Shown: positions 9,537-28,215 of the stretch, one piece after another
Layout of the letters: the number at the start of each line of letters is the position of its first letter
How positions within the stretch are numbered: the stretch's first letter is position 1
NCBI GenBank assembly: GCA_014529385.2
Contig: CM043964.1
Coordinates: 8,195,497 to 8,259,496, forward strand
Direction of reading: 5' to 3'
Length of the DNA: 64,000 bases
Origin: Adiantum capillus-veneris
Lineage: Eukaryota > Streptophyta > Polypodiopsida > Polypodiales > Pteridaceae
Notes under the pieces: generated by a model
The model's input: the letters and a program-made list of their open reading frames with translations, nothing else
Database searches by the model: none
Told to the model about the DNA's origin: nothing
Program-made: the position numbers and the translations under genes

Positions 9537-11880
9537 TGTGTGGCCTTATCTTTTGATGATAATGACAAAGTGGTCAAGCTCATGGGTACCACAAGGGTAC
9601 CAAAAACGCGGGTATGATTTTTGGGGAAAATATATATATATATATTATTTATTTAAAAAAATTAAAAATTAATATATTTTTTGGGAAAAAAAAGTTCGAC
9701 GTTTTCTTTTCTGCTATAAATAGAGCATGCATGCTCACACTTTAGACATAGAGATTGCCTCTATAGCGCTCACGAAGTGCTGCTACTTCTCTTAGAGAGA
9801 AGGCGTCCACAAACCACTAAGAGAGCAAAAACTCTAGTGGACTAATAAGGTGTGTATTAATTGAGCATTCAATTAGTTTTAAGAAGGATATGTGTGCATG
9901 TGTGCTATCTCCTACTCTAATCTCTCTAATAGATTAGTAAGATTCAGTTAGTTATGTGTGTGTGTGCTCTATCTATTACTGTAATCTTCTAATAGATTAG
10001 TAAGATTCAATTACCTTTAAGAAGGATATGTGTGTGTGTGTGTGTGTGTGTGTGTTATCTTTTACTCTAGTCTCTCTAATAGCCTTTGGTGAGGTTCAAT
10101 TAGCTTTAGAAAAGTATGTGTGTGTGTTCTCTTTTACTCTAATCTTTCTAATGGATAGTAAGATTCAATTAACTTTAGAAAAGATGTGTGTGTATGTTTT
10201 CTCTTACTCTAATCTCTATAAGTATACCTACTCTCTCTAGTTAATTCATCTTCACTATTAACTTATATATTGTTAATTGAAAGTTAATACATAAGAGAAC
10301 TCATCATATTCTTATTATACATGATAAAATTCTCATTCACCAATGTTATTGTCAATTAGGTTAAATAGAATTTTGAATAATACTAAAAATTGATTTAGTT
10401 GAAGTATAGAATTGAAGTTAGAATTGGATTAGAAATGTCATGCATAAAAGTAATGCATTCCTAAACTTTCACTCGTAATTTACACACTTAATTTTTTATT
10501 AATTAAGATTAGCAAATATTTGATGTATAGAAATTAGATGTAGAACAACAACACTAAGTGTGAATCCGAGTTGGCGAGGGTTCAAATTACAGACTCTCTT
10601 TGAAAACAAGCAGATTACTAGGGAAATTGGCCAATTTAAAGTTCTAAGTGTATAACATAAGTGTAGTACAAAAAAATGGCTCCAAAGCGTGCTCGAACAC
10701 AAGGCGCTAATGATCAGGAAGCAAGTACAAGTAACAGTGGAATCCCTGCGGAAAATGCTATGTCTCCACCAATCGGACCAATCGGAGCTATGGTACAGGT
10801 TAGTATTGCAGTTTCAATTTATGCATCATTGCATATGCGAGACCATAGGAATATATTATTTACCTTATGAAAAGAAAACACGAACCGAAACCATGGGGCT
10901 TAACCCCAAGAAACTCGTCATATGTTTGACAAGTAGGAAAGATTGTCTGGTTAAATTGGTTGCTATAGGAAAGAATGTTTGTCCAAAACCTTCGGTATGG
11001 TTTTTCTCAAGTATCTCTACTTATTAGCACTGGTATTATGTGGCAGTTGCCGAGGCATGAGATGACGCCTAGGATGGCACCATTGATGCTGTGGTAGGAG
11101 TACACCCAGATTAGCCCAGCTGGATACTGCAGTTTTATTTTGCCGTGGCGTGAGGATGACGCCCAGATTGACAGCATTGTTGCTGTGACAGGAGTACGTC
11201 CAGATTAGCACAACGAGTACTTGTCGAGCGGTATGGGACGCTCATGAGGACAAGGGTTTTTATAAATAATGTATATACCGATCGTACATAATAGCGCCAG
11301 TAGAGATTCTTGAGTGAACCTAATCCAAGGGTTGTTGGTTTAAAATTGGACGACTTCTTGTTTGACTATTGTTTGTAATACTGTTTGAAGGGCTGTTTTA
11401 ACGAATTAGTATCATAAATAAAGTAAAGGAACATGTATGTTTAAACAGTGTGGTAGTAATTAGATAACAAAAGAAGGGTGAGTGTGGTGTGAAAAGTGGG
11501 AGAATGATACCCCGACGGTATCACTCTATGGACAGGTGGACCCGATGAGTCGGGTAACTTTCCAATGATAGAATTTTTTATTAGTCATAAATCTTCAAAG
11601 AGACAAACCTTGGCGGCTGGGCTTCTGAAACATGGGGAAAAAAGAGCACAGGTTGGTCACTCTAAGATTTATACTTTTAGGTATAATTGATTATAGATAG
11701 TTTTTAGATAGGGTTATGGTGGTCGCGCTCCGCCATAGCGAGATAGGACCAATCCTTCACTAACGGTTTATGCGCGTGGCTACGTAGTAGCTAAGGCAAT
11801 GTCCGTTGGTTTTTATTTCTCAGGATTGGAGACCTATCAAAGGTACTCCGCTCCTCTCAAAAAGGGGCAGGGACCTCACA
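9537..11880 (+). repeat. 3' LTR of gypsy element 1
   Basis: Collinear with 1-2255 from position ~9614 on. It starts at TG after the purine tract and ends CA at 11880, where sequence diverges from the 5' copy (TTGGCTCT instead of the PBS). It contains the TATA box at 9715-9722, the leader minisatellite, a second copy of the putative gag first exon (10676-10798, also followed by GTTAGT) and the two stem-loops. Confidence 0.9.
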
Positions 11881-14800
11881 TTGGCTCTCCATTGAATTGA
11901 TTCCAAAGTGACACACGTTTTTGTTTTTCAATAATATTTTCTAAATTGCAATCTATTCTACAACAAAATAAAAATATTCACATCAAATGACCTATGATAA
12001 TCAATAAGAGGTAGGATGACAGGGTTTGGTGACGCGAGAATTTCTCCTACTCTTTGGGCACCAAACATGAACACCCTACGCTGTTGAAAATGGATTTTTC
12101 TACTAATTGCAATGTTTACTCTAATGTGTGGAGTGAAATGGAAGGGGAAAACCTCTATTCCTGGGCCATTATCCATGGTCTATGCATGCCTTAATTCTTA
12201 AAACAAAACAAAAATATAGACGTCCAGACTAAGGTCGTACCTAATGAGAGGCAAAATAAAAGGATTCACTGAAGCGTTTATTTCAGCCAACCTACGAGGG
12301 CCCAAAATTCTACAAATTACTCGTTGAAATTGTAACTTAGTACTAACAATTATGTGCACCTTTTGCTTTGCAATGGGAATAAAAGGATCATACAAATTCT
12401 CATGATTCATGCAAGCTACTTGATTATGCTAAAGGTTGAGCCTACACAAAACATACAAAGCCGTCCTCCGTCGGGGCATCAAAATTGAGGCGGTCCGGGG
12501 CGGGCAACAAGAGAGGCGACCTCTAAACACCCCTCAAGGCTCCCGTGCTCCTCAATTGGGGCTGGGGCAACCACAAGCACAACACAACAACAAACCCACA
12601 GCCAAACCCAAATAAGATAGGGGCACCACCTAGTTATAGAGCAAAATAGGACGCAAAAGAGGAGAATCCCTTAGCAATACAAGCGAGAAGGAAGGATGCA
12701 CTATCACTAATTTCAATGCTACAAATACACACACCAAACACACACACACACACACAGAGAAAGAGAGAGGGCTTTGTACAAGAATTCAACTTCAATTTTA
12801 ATGATTGACACGGGTGTATGAACAGCTTGGAGGAGAGTCAAGAGACACGATTAAGTTTGATGATGTTGCAATCTACACATTATCTTAGGGTTATGGGAGA
12901 CCTCTCACCATACAACCCTCTTATAATGTTTTCCCAAGCAACAAAAACAAACACAAGAGCTCTTGAGTCACATACAAGCAGATACTACAAAAGAATCTCA
13001 AAATTAAAACGCGTCACCTTAAACCAAACGAGATGAGGTTTCCAAGCGTGAATTGGAGAGACTCAAGAGAGTTTTGACCCACGATTTTCACCCAACTTAT
13101 TGATTAAATTGATGCGCAAGAGTAGGTACAACTTTGATTGGAAGTTATGAATCACTCACTCCCTTGCAATGTTACAACTAGCTCAAAGAAGCTTTCCTAT
13201 ACACCACATGTAATGGTGCATAGAGAGCTCACTCTCACTCCCTAAAACTAAGATGGTGAATGGCACGCTCAAAGTAGTGAGCAATAGTGTAGGGATATTT
13301 GCCATTTACAAAGGAAGAAGAGCTCTATTTATAGGTGAGGAGAGCCCTAATTAGGATTATATCTAATCAACATTTTCATAGAAAACCATGTTTATGAAAA
13401 TTTTTATATGTTCTTATGAGAGTGGGGCTCTCTTGTCTCTTGAGTCACATGGATGTGGGCTCAAAAGGAGAGAACTATTGAGATTGAAGTGAGTGATTTT
13501 TTGTGTGAGGTTGCCTACTCCACGGTAGAATAGAGTGGGTGCAATTTACAAAAAAAAGGTTAGCAGTTAGTGTTAGTAGTTTGAAGTTAGTAGGATGGGG
13601 TAAAATTACATGGCATATGCACTCAAGGTGCATTATATGATTTATACAATGATAAAAAGTAAGAGAAGAATGAGAATATACACAATTTGGTGGAAACCAC
13701 AAGATGTAAATGAAATTTTCCACCTTCTCCTCCAGTGAATGAAGCGGTTGTAGAACTTTGTCGGTGCAGTTCTTGTGACCATGGGGAAGTTGAATTCTCC
13801 ATGACCAAACTCCTCCTTTTGCAGGGCTTGAGATTGGTTATTTGCTTATTTTTTCTCTTTTATGAAAGGATGAAGAGGTTATGGTAATATGAATTTGATT
13901 CTAGAGAGAGAAATTGAGCTATATGTGTGTAGAGATGATAATCTTTTGAGCTATGGAGTAAAAAGAGATGGAAATGGTGAAGAAGCTGAAGTAAGGCATT
14001 AAAGTTGCAGGTTTGAGTGAGGGATGGAGAGGAATGAGTGTATGTGTGTGGAAGTGGGAAAAGAGGTGAGAGAAGACTATGCGTTACTTTGTGAGAAAAG
14101 TGGGTAGACTGGGGTCCACTTAAAAAATCATAGCTCACCGGTGGTTGCTCCAAAAATCACCAAAATGTTTGAGGTGATTATTCAGCTTTTGTTCCACATT
14201 TTCTCTTTTGACCACCGCTCCAAATTGGGAGTGGAGATGGGTGCCAAAAATCTCACCAAAAAGCCTGTTTTTTATGCCTGCAAAAGTCTTTTAGTGGCCC
14301 CCTCCTTTGTTGAATTTGTACAATGCATCCAAGAGTGAGCCCCTCCTTTGTCATATCATAATACAAAGCATCCAATTTGCCCTTTACACATGCATGGAGG
14401 AGGATTATTGGTGAATAAAGCAATATATACATGGTGGGACTAGTGTATGGACTATTCATGGATTTTAGCTCAATGAGCACATGGTGTTAGAATATTGAGT
14501 AAAAAATAAATAAATAAATATGGAGGAATTATGGATATGGAAAGATATTGGAATCATATGATATGGTCCCTCTTTGTATTATTTTGGGTGAAAGAGGAAA
14601 AGGTATGCAAGTAAATGAAAATAATATAATAAACATGACTAAGAAAGTAGAAATCAATTTTTTTGTTTTCACGAGGGTGAGGGTGAAAATGTGGGGGTGA
14701 TTTGTATAAAAGAAAAATATGAGGTTAGAGTATGTACACATTGGAAAAAAATACACTTATGGTGCAAGAGGATGAAAGAAGGCATACATAAGTTTAATAA

Positions 14801-15085
14801 AACACACACCTAGGTATAAATATTTAAATAAAATATCAAAATAATTAGAAAAATCCCTATATTTAGGCCATATATATAATGAAATATTTACACAAAAAGA
14901 GGCCATAATATACCTTTTTTAAAATTATTTTTTTATTTTTTTGGCTCAACTAGCCCAGTGACTAGCTAATTGAGGGTTTTTAAGAAAATACGAGAAAAGC
15001 CCCCTAACTCACACACGCCTATATACAGTGAAATGGTAGGGATAGCCATAGTGTTTGGGTGAATCTGGTAGGGTGAGGTAGCTCA
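11881..15085. other. Unassigned sequence between elements
   Basis: About 3.2 kb with no ORF I would call a gene. It holds a CA run followed by GA-rich sequence (~12728-12769) and a TATTTATA-type box at ~13328. The 14500-14950 stretch is AT-rich. It may be old degraded LTR sequence, but I found no paired repeat, PBS or PPT. Confidence 0.5.
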
Positions 15086-15090
15086 CTATG
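15086..15090. repeat. Target-site duplication CTATG (left copy)
   Basis: CTATG immediately left of the LTR at 15091 is repeated exactly at 19734-19738, immediately right of the other LTR. A 5-bp duplication is standard for LTR retrotransposon integration. Confidence 0.93.
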
Positions 15091-15258
15091 TGTTGACGAG
15101 GGAGAAAAACTGAGACAAGAGATGAGAGAGGGAGAGAGAGAGAGAGCAAGGCGACTCCAGATATGCAAACCCCAAAGTGTGTCAATTGATCACACAAGAT
15201 GAGTTTATATAGAGGGGACCAGGGTGCTATATATAGAGATACTATATATATCTCAACA
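15091..15258 (-). repeat. 3' LTR of element 2 (168 bp)
   Basis: Nearly identical to 19562-19733. On the minus strand it runs from TGTTGAGATATATATAG to TCGTCAACA, with a TATATAAAC box and a CT-rich downstream part. Confidence 0.95.
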
Positions 15259-15270
15259 GCCCCACTCAAA
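15259..15270 (-). promoter_or_regulatory. Polypurine tract of element 2
   Basis: On the minus strand TTTGAGTGGGGC abuts the 3' LTR. This is the expected plus-strand primer site, and almost the same sequence precedes the LTRs at 27824 and 59936. Confidence 0.88.
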
Positions 15271-15760
15271 TGAAGGTCCCTACCTGTGGATAAAAAAACC
15301 CTTGGGGGCTCAAGGAAAAAACCCATAGCTCTATATACACCCACCATTATATTAAAATATTTCAAATGTACATTTACAAAGTTCAAAGGAGCTACATCAC
15401 TCCATAATATACAAAAATGACCATAAAGGCTGATATAAATTGTAATCAACACAAAGTTAAGGTTTGAATTGCAAGAGCTTTAGCGTCTTTGATTCCTCAG
15501 ATATGCTGCTTGATGTAGTTTGTATCCTATTAACAACAGTAATTCAAGAAACATATCGAGACGTGAAGGTTAAAAATGATCACATCATAATTTCCTTAGA
15601 GACGGTTCGCGACACTGCTCTATAGACGATAGAGAAATAAACATAATGTCGATGCAATCACATGTGCACACATGTATACACAAAGTCGGTACATAAAAGC
15701 TATGAAACACTAGTAGTGCATAGTCACAACTGCCAAGTCCCTGATGATGAGAATGATAAC

Positions 15761-16055
15761 AACCATAGCACCAATGATGACGAGGGTAAAATATGAGATA
15801 AAAACCATAGCACCATGGCAATGAGGGTGCAATATGACGATCTCAACCATAGCATCATGACGACGAGGGAGCAAATGAGACGATAACAACCATAGCACCA
15901 ATGATAGCGAGGGTGCAATATGAAATAACAACCATAGCACCATGGCAACGAGGGTGCAATATGACAATAAGAACCATATCACCATTACGATCAGGGAGCA
16001 ATGAGACAATAACAACCATAGTGCCATGAAATAATGAGGCCCTAATTACAATGAT
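15761..16055 (-). repeat. 42-bp tandem repeat (seven units) inside element 2
   Basis: Units start with AACCATAG at 15761, 15803, 15845, 15888, 15930, 15972 and 16014, that is every 42 bp with one 43-bp step. Each has the pattern AACCATAGCACCA, then GAGGG, then CAATATGA. Because 42 is a multiple of three, stretches of the minus strand stay open as a hydrophobic repeat, but I see no evidence that it is translated. Confidence 0.88.
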
Positions 16056-17687
16056 AACAAGAATAGCATCGAGCTCGACACCATTCTCCCAAGCACACAT
16101 AAACTTTATCAGTAATGGGAGATAATCTATCACATCATCAAGAAAAGTATTAGTAAGGTCGTGACGTAGAATTATCAAAATCATTAGTAAAGTCATGATC
16201 TAGAATTATCAATTGACCAAGCATAAGTGACAAAATCCACAAATGATGACTTAGCAACCATATAATCAAGATCTGAGGCACCCGGATAGCACAAGGCCTC
16301 GTGATGATGATGCTACTATGTAATCAAACCATTGGCGTATGATGAACGAGCGACATATTATTTCAACATTTATGCCATAACGTAAATAAAATCAAGTGTT
16401 CATGACAAGAACTCATTTAATTTTTATATGTAGATGCAAGCTAGAGCAACCAACATTGCTATTGGATGCTACGATGTTCAAGGAATTTAAAGGGTCAATG
16501 CTTGCAAACAAATGTCGACACTGATGGTAACATTCATTAATGATGTGACAAACATAGATTAATGAAGTCACAATGCCTCTCGATAATTATAAACGATATA
16601 TCAATGATTATTTCTCCCCAAAGGATCCATCTTGCACTCATGACATAAAATATTCCACTCACATAAAACATAAGGGATAGACATCTAATTCACATACTCG
16701 CCTGGAGAGCCTAACTAGCTCAATCTCGAGCCTCGGAGTCTCCAACTACTCCGACTTAGTGTCATACCTTAAGGAATCACATCCCATATCGCCCTTGCTT
16801 GGGTATCCAGATAGGCATTGCCAAGGGTCCATAGTCCCAAGTATTGTCATCGCACAAGATAATTCACAAATGATTCCAAGGTCCGATATATAGGACTTCA
16901 CAACCGCCATACGTAATTCAGACGCCCATCTTGATGTTTACAGATATCAGGTACAATATGCTGGTTTCATTAATGGGTGTGTATGGTTGCCTTCATTGCC
17001 TTCACCCAAGCATGGAGATGCATTCGAGAACCATTCTCGACAGGTGGTCTAATTGCAGCCTCAAGGATAGTCAATTATTGAAAGTGTTCTCAAAATACTG
17101 TGTAATCTAACGAGATAGTAGTCTTACTTGTTGAAAGAATGTGCAATCTCATTGTAGGCCAAGCATTTACAACATTTTAGTGGGCCTAAACTGAACACAT
17201 TGTTTAAACATCTAGGACCCTTTGGTTTGACGAACAATAGAGAATTCAAAGACAAATTAGACAAATCGAACTTGAAGACAAATCAGACAAATTCTTGAAC
17301 ATTATCCGCATTAAAAGCATGCAATCCAAACCTTAAAAAGATAGCCAATTCCATTAGCACATGAAAAACCTAGGATAAATAAAATAAACAACAATGATAA
17401 GTGTCAAAAAGTTTAAAAGCAAAGGCATCTCTCTACTCTATCAAGTGATTGGATCACTGGTTAACTAAAATCCGGATACTCTGGGCACGATTGTTGTCTT
17501 CTTTTCGTTGTTTGGATGCTACCAAACTAAGCATGTTAAGTAGGAAAGAAGAAGGTGTCGTCATCTAAATTGTATTATTTTGCTCTCTGTGCAGGGAAGA
17601 TAATTTTTGAGAATTGCAACAAGGTGATACACAAAAACAAGCAAAAGAAAAACAAAAACTCTGCAGTGTAAAGATGAATAAACCTTA

Positions 17688-18027
17688 CACTTTCAGGGAC
17701 CAAGTTCTTCCAAAAAATTGTATGGTTGATATGACCTCCAACATTAAAATTCAGCACACTCTGGAGGGTGACAATGGATTGTGGGTCCTTAGCATCATGG
17801 AGCTTCTTAAGTGCCGTGTTGACGTTGGTTATATACGTCTTATGATGCTTGTTGTGCTGAAGCTCCATAATCTCACTACTGATGTAAGTCTCTAAGGCTC
17901 CATAGTTGTAAGAAAGCTTTGGTAGGGAAAAAGTTTGGAAGCCCCTGATCTGGATCCGACCAGGTGTACACATCCTCAGAGCTGATTCAAGCTTGCATCC
18001 AGCAGATCTCATCATCGATGCTGCCAT
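17688..18027 (-). pseudogene. Captured 5' part of mitochondrial Mn superoxide dismutase
   Basis: From an ATG at 18027 the minus strand encodes a transit-peptide-like leader ending IRGFQTF, then the start of a Mn/Fe superoxide dismutase: [30 protein letters not shown] and [16 protein letters not shown]. The fragment stops after about 113 residues at a GTAAGG that resembles a splice donor, and the C-terminal half with the DxWEHAYY metal-binding motif is absent. The first metal ligand (His26 in human numbering) is replaced by Gln, while Tyr34 and the second ligand His74 (GHINH) are kept. One Gly of the GGGHINH loop is Val. The product could not be an active dismutase. MnSOD converts superoxide to peroxide in mitochondria. 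Here it is cargo of the retroelement. Confidence 0.9.
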
Positions 18028-18049
18028 ATCTAGCAAGAACCTTTGCACC

Positions 18050-19548
18050 TTGCTCTCTAATATCTACAATGCCTAATAATAGCCGCTTGTTTCGCTCCAT
18101 GCTCGGAGGTTGCATAGCTTCAAAGAGCTTTGGTCAACTCCAGTAGGAGCATTACCCAACGTCCCATGCAATTTCTGAAGCAGATGCATCGAGGTTGTTA
18201 ATTAGCACCAAGAACCCCTTTTTTGTGAAATCCATCCTCATGCAAGCATCGAAGGTATGAATATCAAGGAGGTGTGTCACGAGACTCCAGTTCTTATGGA
18301 TAGCATGGAAATACCTTCTTTTGCAAGAAATTCTTGTTGTATTGACTCTCTAATTCGTATCCAAGGATGTTCTGGAGACGATAGCAGTGCCGCTGGTGTT
18401 GATTTTATTAGTGATGACCTTGACATTGTCAAGTCTGAGTTCGAGAAACAAGAGCGCAAGCATACTAAATCAACCCTTGCGAATCTATGTAGGAAGCAGT
18501 GCAGGCCAGCAAGAAGATAGAAGCACCTTCTCATAGCGTCTAAGGTCATCGCGACCTGGTTCTTCTCGATGCATGTATGTTGAGAAGTCCAGCAGCTACG
18601 CAAGCTCCCAACCCACTTTCCAGGGACGTAACTAGCTAAATAAATCATTGCCATGCGTACAAATGAGCGCCATGGCCAAAATTAGCACTCTTGCATGCAG
18701 ATCACTGAGCGCTATTTATATTACTTTCCCTTAAATTTAGCACAACTGGCTGGTGTCTCTACATCATATTGCTCTCTCTTGTCTACAACATCGCGAGTGT
18801 CTGCCTCTAATTCTGGCATCACTCAAGAGCTAATATGAGATATTGCTAAACTAGGCACTAAGTTCTGCTTTTTCCGCCATCTTTGCTCGCTTATGCCAAC
18901 TCTCATCACAGTACTATGCGCAAATGGCGGTTGTGTTAGTGTGTGCATGCCTCTTACAACCTCATGCCTACGATGCCTGCAACCACCTTGCTCCCTTTAA
19001 AAAGCCATCTCACTCTGTCTGATCTTTCTCCTGTGCTTGTCATGGCCTCCCCCTCAAATCCTCTTCCTCGTCGCGTTCAACACAAGCATAGCACTCACAA
19101 TAACACTACTAATGGTAACTCTAGCGCTAACCGGGTAGAAACCACTGGGAAACCTGGGAAGAGATGCTTCTCGACAGCGGTGTGTTGAAGCATGGCGCCG
19201 ACAATTGGGCACTCATCTTCGAGGAGATTCATTCTCGCGCTCAAGCTAGATTCTCATTCATAGTAGGCCTAGAGGTGTGTTTCTTTTTCAAGAAAAAAAT
19301 CTACTAAAACCCTAAAAAGAAACCAGCTTTCTGACATAAGCTTGCATGCATGGAAAAACTGTGACTCGTTGCAGACTACTATGATGGCTACAAATCTCCT
19401 TAAACGCTTTTTCTTTTCCCATACAAAAGAGCAGTGAACGAAACAAACAGAAAAGCATATGTTTTTGCACAAAAATAATAATAATAAAGTAACTCATCTT
19501 CCTTGTGACGAAGGTTTTCAAGATTGTCGAGTGTGTCCATGCGACCCA
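18050..19548. other. Interior of element 2 upstream of the SOD fragment, unassigned
   Basis: Nearest the SOD start the minus strand could be its 5' untranslated region. Farther up, 18257-18520 (+) is open for 87 codons with an acidic run GDDSSAAGVDFISDDLDIVKSEFE, while the opposite strand is open over 18277-18654. I recognise neither and cannot choose a strand. It may be another captured host fragment. Confidence 0.4.
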
Positions 19549-19549
19549 T

Positions 19550-19561
19550 GCTCTGATACCA
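19550..19561 (-). promoter_or_regulatory. Primer-binding site of element 2 (tRNA-Met)
   Basis: The plus strand reads GCTCTGATACCA, so the minus strand has TGGTATCAGAGC, directly next to the LTR end at 19562. Confidence 0.94.
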
Positions 19562-19733
19562 TGTTGACGAGGGAGGAAAACCGAGACAAGAGATGAGAGA
19601 GGGAGAGAGAGAGAGAGAGACCAAGGCGACTCCAGATATGCAAACCCCAAAGTGTGTCAACTGATCACACAAGATGAGTTTATATAGAGGGGACCAGGGT
19701 GCTATATATAGAGATACTATATATATCTCAACA
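19562..19733 (-). repeat. 5' LTR of element 2 (172 bp)
   Basis: Pairs with 15091-15258. It differs by a slightly longer GA run and a few substitutions. The second copy of the CTATG target duplication follows at 19734-19738. Confidence 0.95.
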
Positions 19734-19738
19734 CTATG

Positions 19739-24307
<4,569 letters not shown>

Positions 24308-24363
24308 TTTCGTTTCCCTACGCACTACTCTGTAGTATCCTGGGACCGCCACACCATGACTTT

Positions 24364-26487
<2,124 letters not shown>

Positions 26488-26553
<66 letters not shown>
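26488..26553. repeat. (GA)n microsatellite
   Basis: About 66 bp of perfect GA, preceded by a short TG run. Confidence 0.95.
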
Positions 26554-26554
<1 letters not shown>

Positions 26555-26869
26555 ATTGTGGAGGCATCAACGGTGACAAGCTGGTTGAGCGCGGGGGTGA
26601 TGGCTGACGGCGGCTCCTTCTTCTTCGCGGCACAGGATGCTTCTTGACGGAAGCATTGAGCGGTGAGGACACACCCTGCCCCTTTGAGCTTGCTAGGACT
26701 GTCTAGTTGTGTGCTTGTAGCCTTTCAAGGCTCACACACAGTGCACAAGCAAGTTACCAGCCTCCAACACATGCAACAAAGCACAAAATTTTTGCACCGC
26801 TGCTAGGTAGTGCCTTGCACTAAGCTTGAGGAGCAGTCAATGCTACCTCTCAAAGCCTTTCTTTCATCT

Positions 26870-27720
26870 CTTTCTTTCAGCTAAGTAGGATGATGGACTT
26901 CTAGCCCAAGATGTGGATTTCATGTGCTAGAATGTGGTCTCTCGTATGTTTTCCATGCTAGTCCAGACGGCTCATTAAACGGAGCTATGCAGAGAGAGAT
27001 ATGTCAGTTTAAAGGTGAATGTGGTTGCAGATTCTTGATGGGATGGACTAAAGTTCTCAATTTATGGAGCCTGTCGATCTTTTCAGATTGACAATCGGAC
27101 TCACGGTGTGCAAGATATGAGTTGTCGAAGTTTGGAACGGGGCCGGGTCTATGCCCACTTGCCCAGATCGTAGGATGAGACATCTGGAATTTTTTTTTAC
27201 CTTAGCAAGGTTTTGGAAGGTGGAGGACATCATGGGAGGATAGCATAAAATTGATGGCACGTCAATCGGGTTCTTGGTCAACAAGATACGGCGAATCGAA
27301 TGTAGGGGCAGTTGCTCGAGAATGCAGTGCCAGTTGTTTTTTCTTGTTTTTTTGTGACCTTGTTGAGAGGGCGTGGAAAAGTCAACAGGAGACAAGGATT
27401 ATGTTAAACCAAGCTGGCATGCGGGCTTTCAGCCAGGTCTTATATCTCGGTAGGCCTCAGTGGATCAAGTCATGCTTGCTTGAAGATGACAAAAGAAGGG
27501 AGTTTTTTCCGAGATTTGTAGGGGGTTTCAAGGGAGTTCAAAAGGGGGAGTCCTCAACAAGCCACGTGGCACCCAATGAACCCACATGCACAAGGGGAGG
27601 CAGGAAGCTCGAGCTTTATAGCGTGGGTTGTGAGCCTTAGTAGGTACACAAACGGGGAGAGAGGGAATATCCCTCACCCCGTGGCGATGATGTGCGATGT
27701 GAGCACTGAGTATGGCACTA
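26870..27720 (+). repeat. Copy of a dispersed LTR-like family (family G)
   Basis: Matches 33450-34270, parts of 43260-43760 and 45711-46130, sharing blocks such as GATGTGGATTT...GTGCTAGAATGTGGT, GACGGCTCATTAAA, GGACATCATGGGAGGAT and GGGGGTTTCAAGGGAGTTC. It is non-coding. The TTTATAGC...GGTACACAAAC...GGGGAGAG segment recurs in three copies. Its parent element is not resolved. Confidence 0.75.
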
Positions 27721-27823
27721 TGAAAGGGTGTTGCAGGTTGATGGAGGATACCAATGCAAGGTATTTGACCCAGGTGGTTGATGACAGGTAAAGCAGGGGA
27801 TTGGGCAACCCACATGAGCAATG

Positions 27824-27968
27824 TGTTGAGATGTAGAGAGAAAGAGAGAGAGAGACGAGACAAGAGACACACCATATACGCTCCCAAAGACTGATTCATA
27901 TTGAGGACAAGATACAAATATATAGGTGAGACCAAGTTCAGTAGAGTGAGCCATATATAGCTCCAACA
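27824..27968 (-). repeat. 3' LTR of copia element (145 bp)
   Basis: On the minus strand it begins TGTTGGAGCTATATATGG and ends CATCTCAACA. Size, TATA-rich 5' half and CT-rich 3' half resemble the LTRs at 15091 and 59936. No second copy is visible in the window. Confidence 0.85.
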
Positions 27969-27980
27969 CCCCCACTCAAA
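27969..27980 (-). promoter_or_regulatory. Polypurine tract of copia element
   Basis: The minus strand reads GTTTGAGTGGGG directly before the LTR, matching the tracts of element 2 and of the element at 59936. Confidence 0.88.
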
Positions 27981-28215
27981 CAAAGGTCTCTAGCTTTGGA
28001 TGAAAAAACCCTTGGGGAGTTCAAGGGAAAAATCCAAGCCCCTATACAATGTGAAATATGAACCAGCGGTGATGATGTGAAAGTGAATTGTGCATCTATG
28101 TACAAATATTCAAGTGACTTAGATATCACAAGGTGCAAATGTGGAGTGTGCATAGTGCATGGTACCTAAAATATTACAATGTCATATGTACAAAGCTATT
28201 ACAATAGAAAAGAAG
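27981..28215 (-). other. Copia 3' untranslated region with shared module
   Basis: The ~80 bp next to the PPT (AAAAAACCCTTGGGG...CAAGGGAAAAA on the plus strand) are shared with element 2 and with the element at 59936. No ORF is present. Confidence 0.75.

Larger units (their letters stand above)
1..11880 (+). mobile_element. Ty3/gypsy LTR retrotransposon 1 (5' edge outside window)
   Basis: Two long direct repeats (1-2255 and ~9537-11880) bracket a primer-binding site, gag, protease, reverse transcriptase, RNase H and integrase remnants in that order, which is the Ty3/gypsy order. The first repeat starts inside the LTR: position 1 matches position ~9614, so about 75 bp of the 5' LTR lie upstream of the window. 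The coding region carries several stops and frameshifts, so the copy cannot supply its own proteins. A ~2 kb antisense gag-protease piece sits between integrase and the 3' LTR. No 5' flank is visible, so a target-site duplication cannot be checked. Confidence 0.93.
15091..19733 (-). mobile_element. Non-autonomous LTR retrotransposon 2 carrying MnSOD sequence
   Basis: The element is 4643 bp with two short, very similar LTRs (168 and 172 bp) that begin TGTTGA and end TCAACA on the minus strand. It has a 5-bp target duplication CTATG, a tRNA-Met PBS directly abutting the 5' LTR, and a polypurine tract directly before the 3' LTR. The interior has no gag, protease, RT or integrase. Instead it contains the N-terminal part of a mitochondrial Mn superoxide dismutase (same strand as the element) and a 42-bp tandem repeat. 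All cis signals for reverse transcription are present, so it must have been mobilised in trans. The LTR layout and PPT-proximal module resemble the copia element at 27824, a candidate helper. Confidence 0.93.

Noticed and set aside
13860-14480. Minus-strand and plus-strand ORFs of 65-97 codons
   Set aside because: Low-complexity, overlapping on both strands, and without recognisable motifs. Treated as chance.
17575-18048. Functional host MnSOD gene
   Set aside because: Only the N-terminal half is present, the first metal ligand is changed, the C-terminal metal-binding exon is not found within the element, and the piece is enclosed by paired LTRs with a target duplication.
27251-27640. ORFs in repeat family G (for example 27251-27640, 45872-46066)
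   Set aside because: The related copies do not preserve one reading frame, and all lie in repeat DNA with TATA-like and palindrome modules. No domain.
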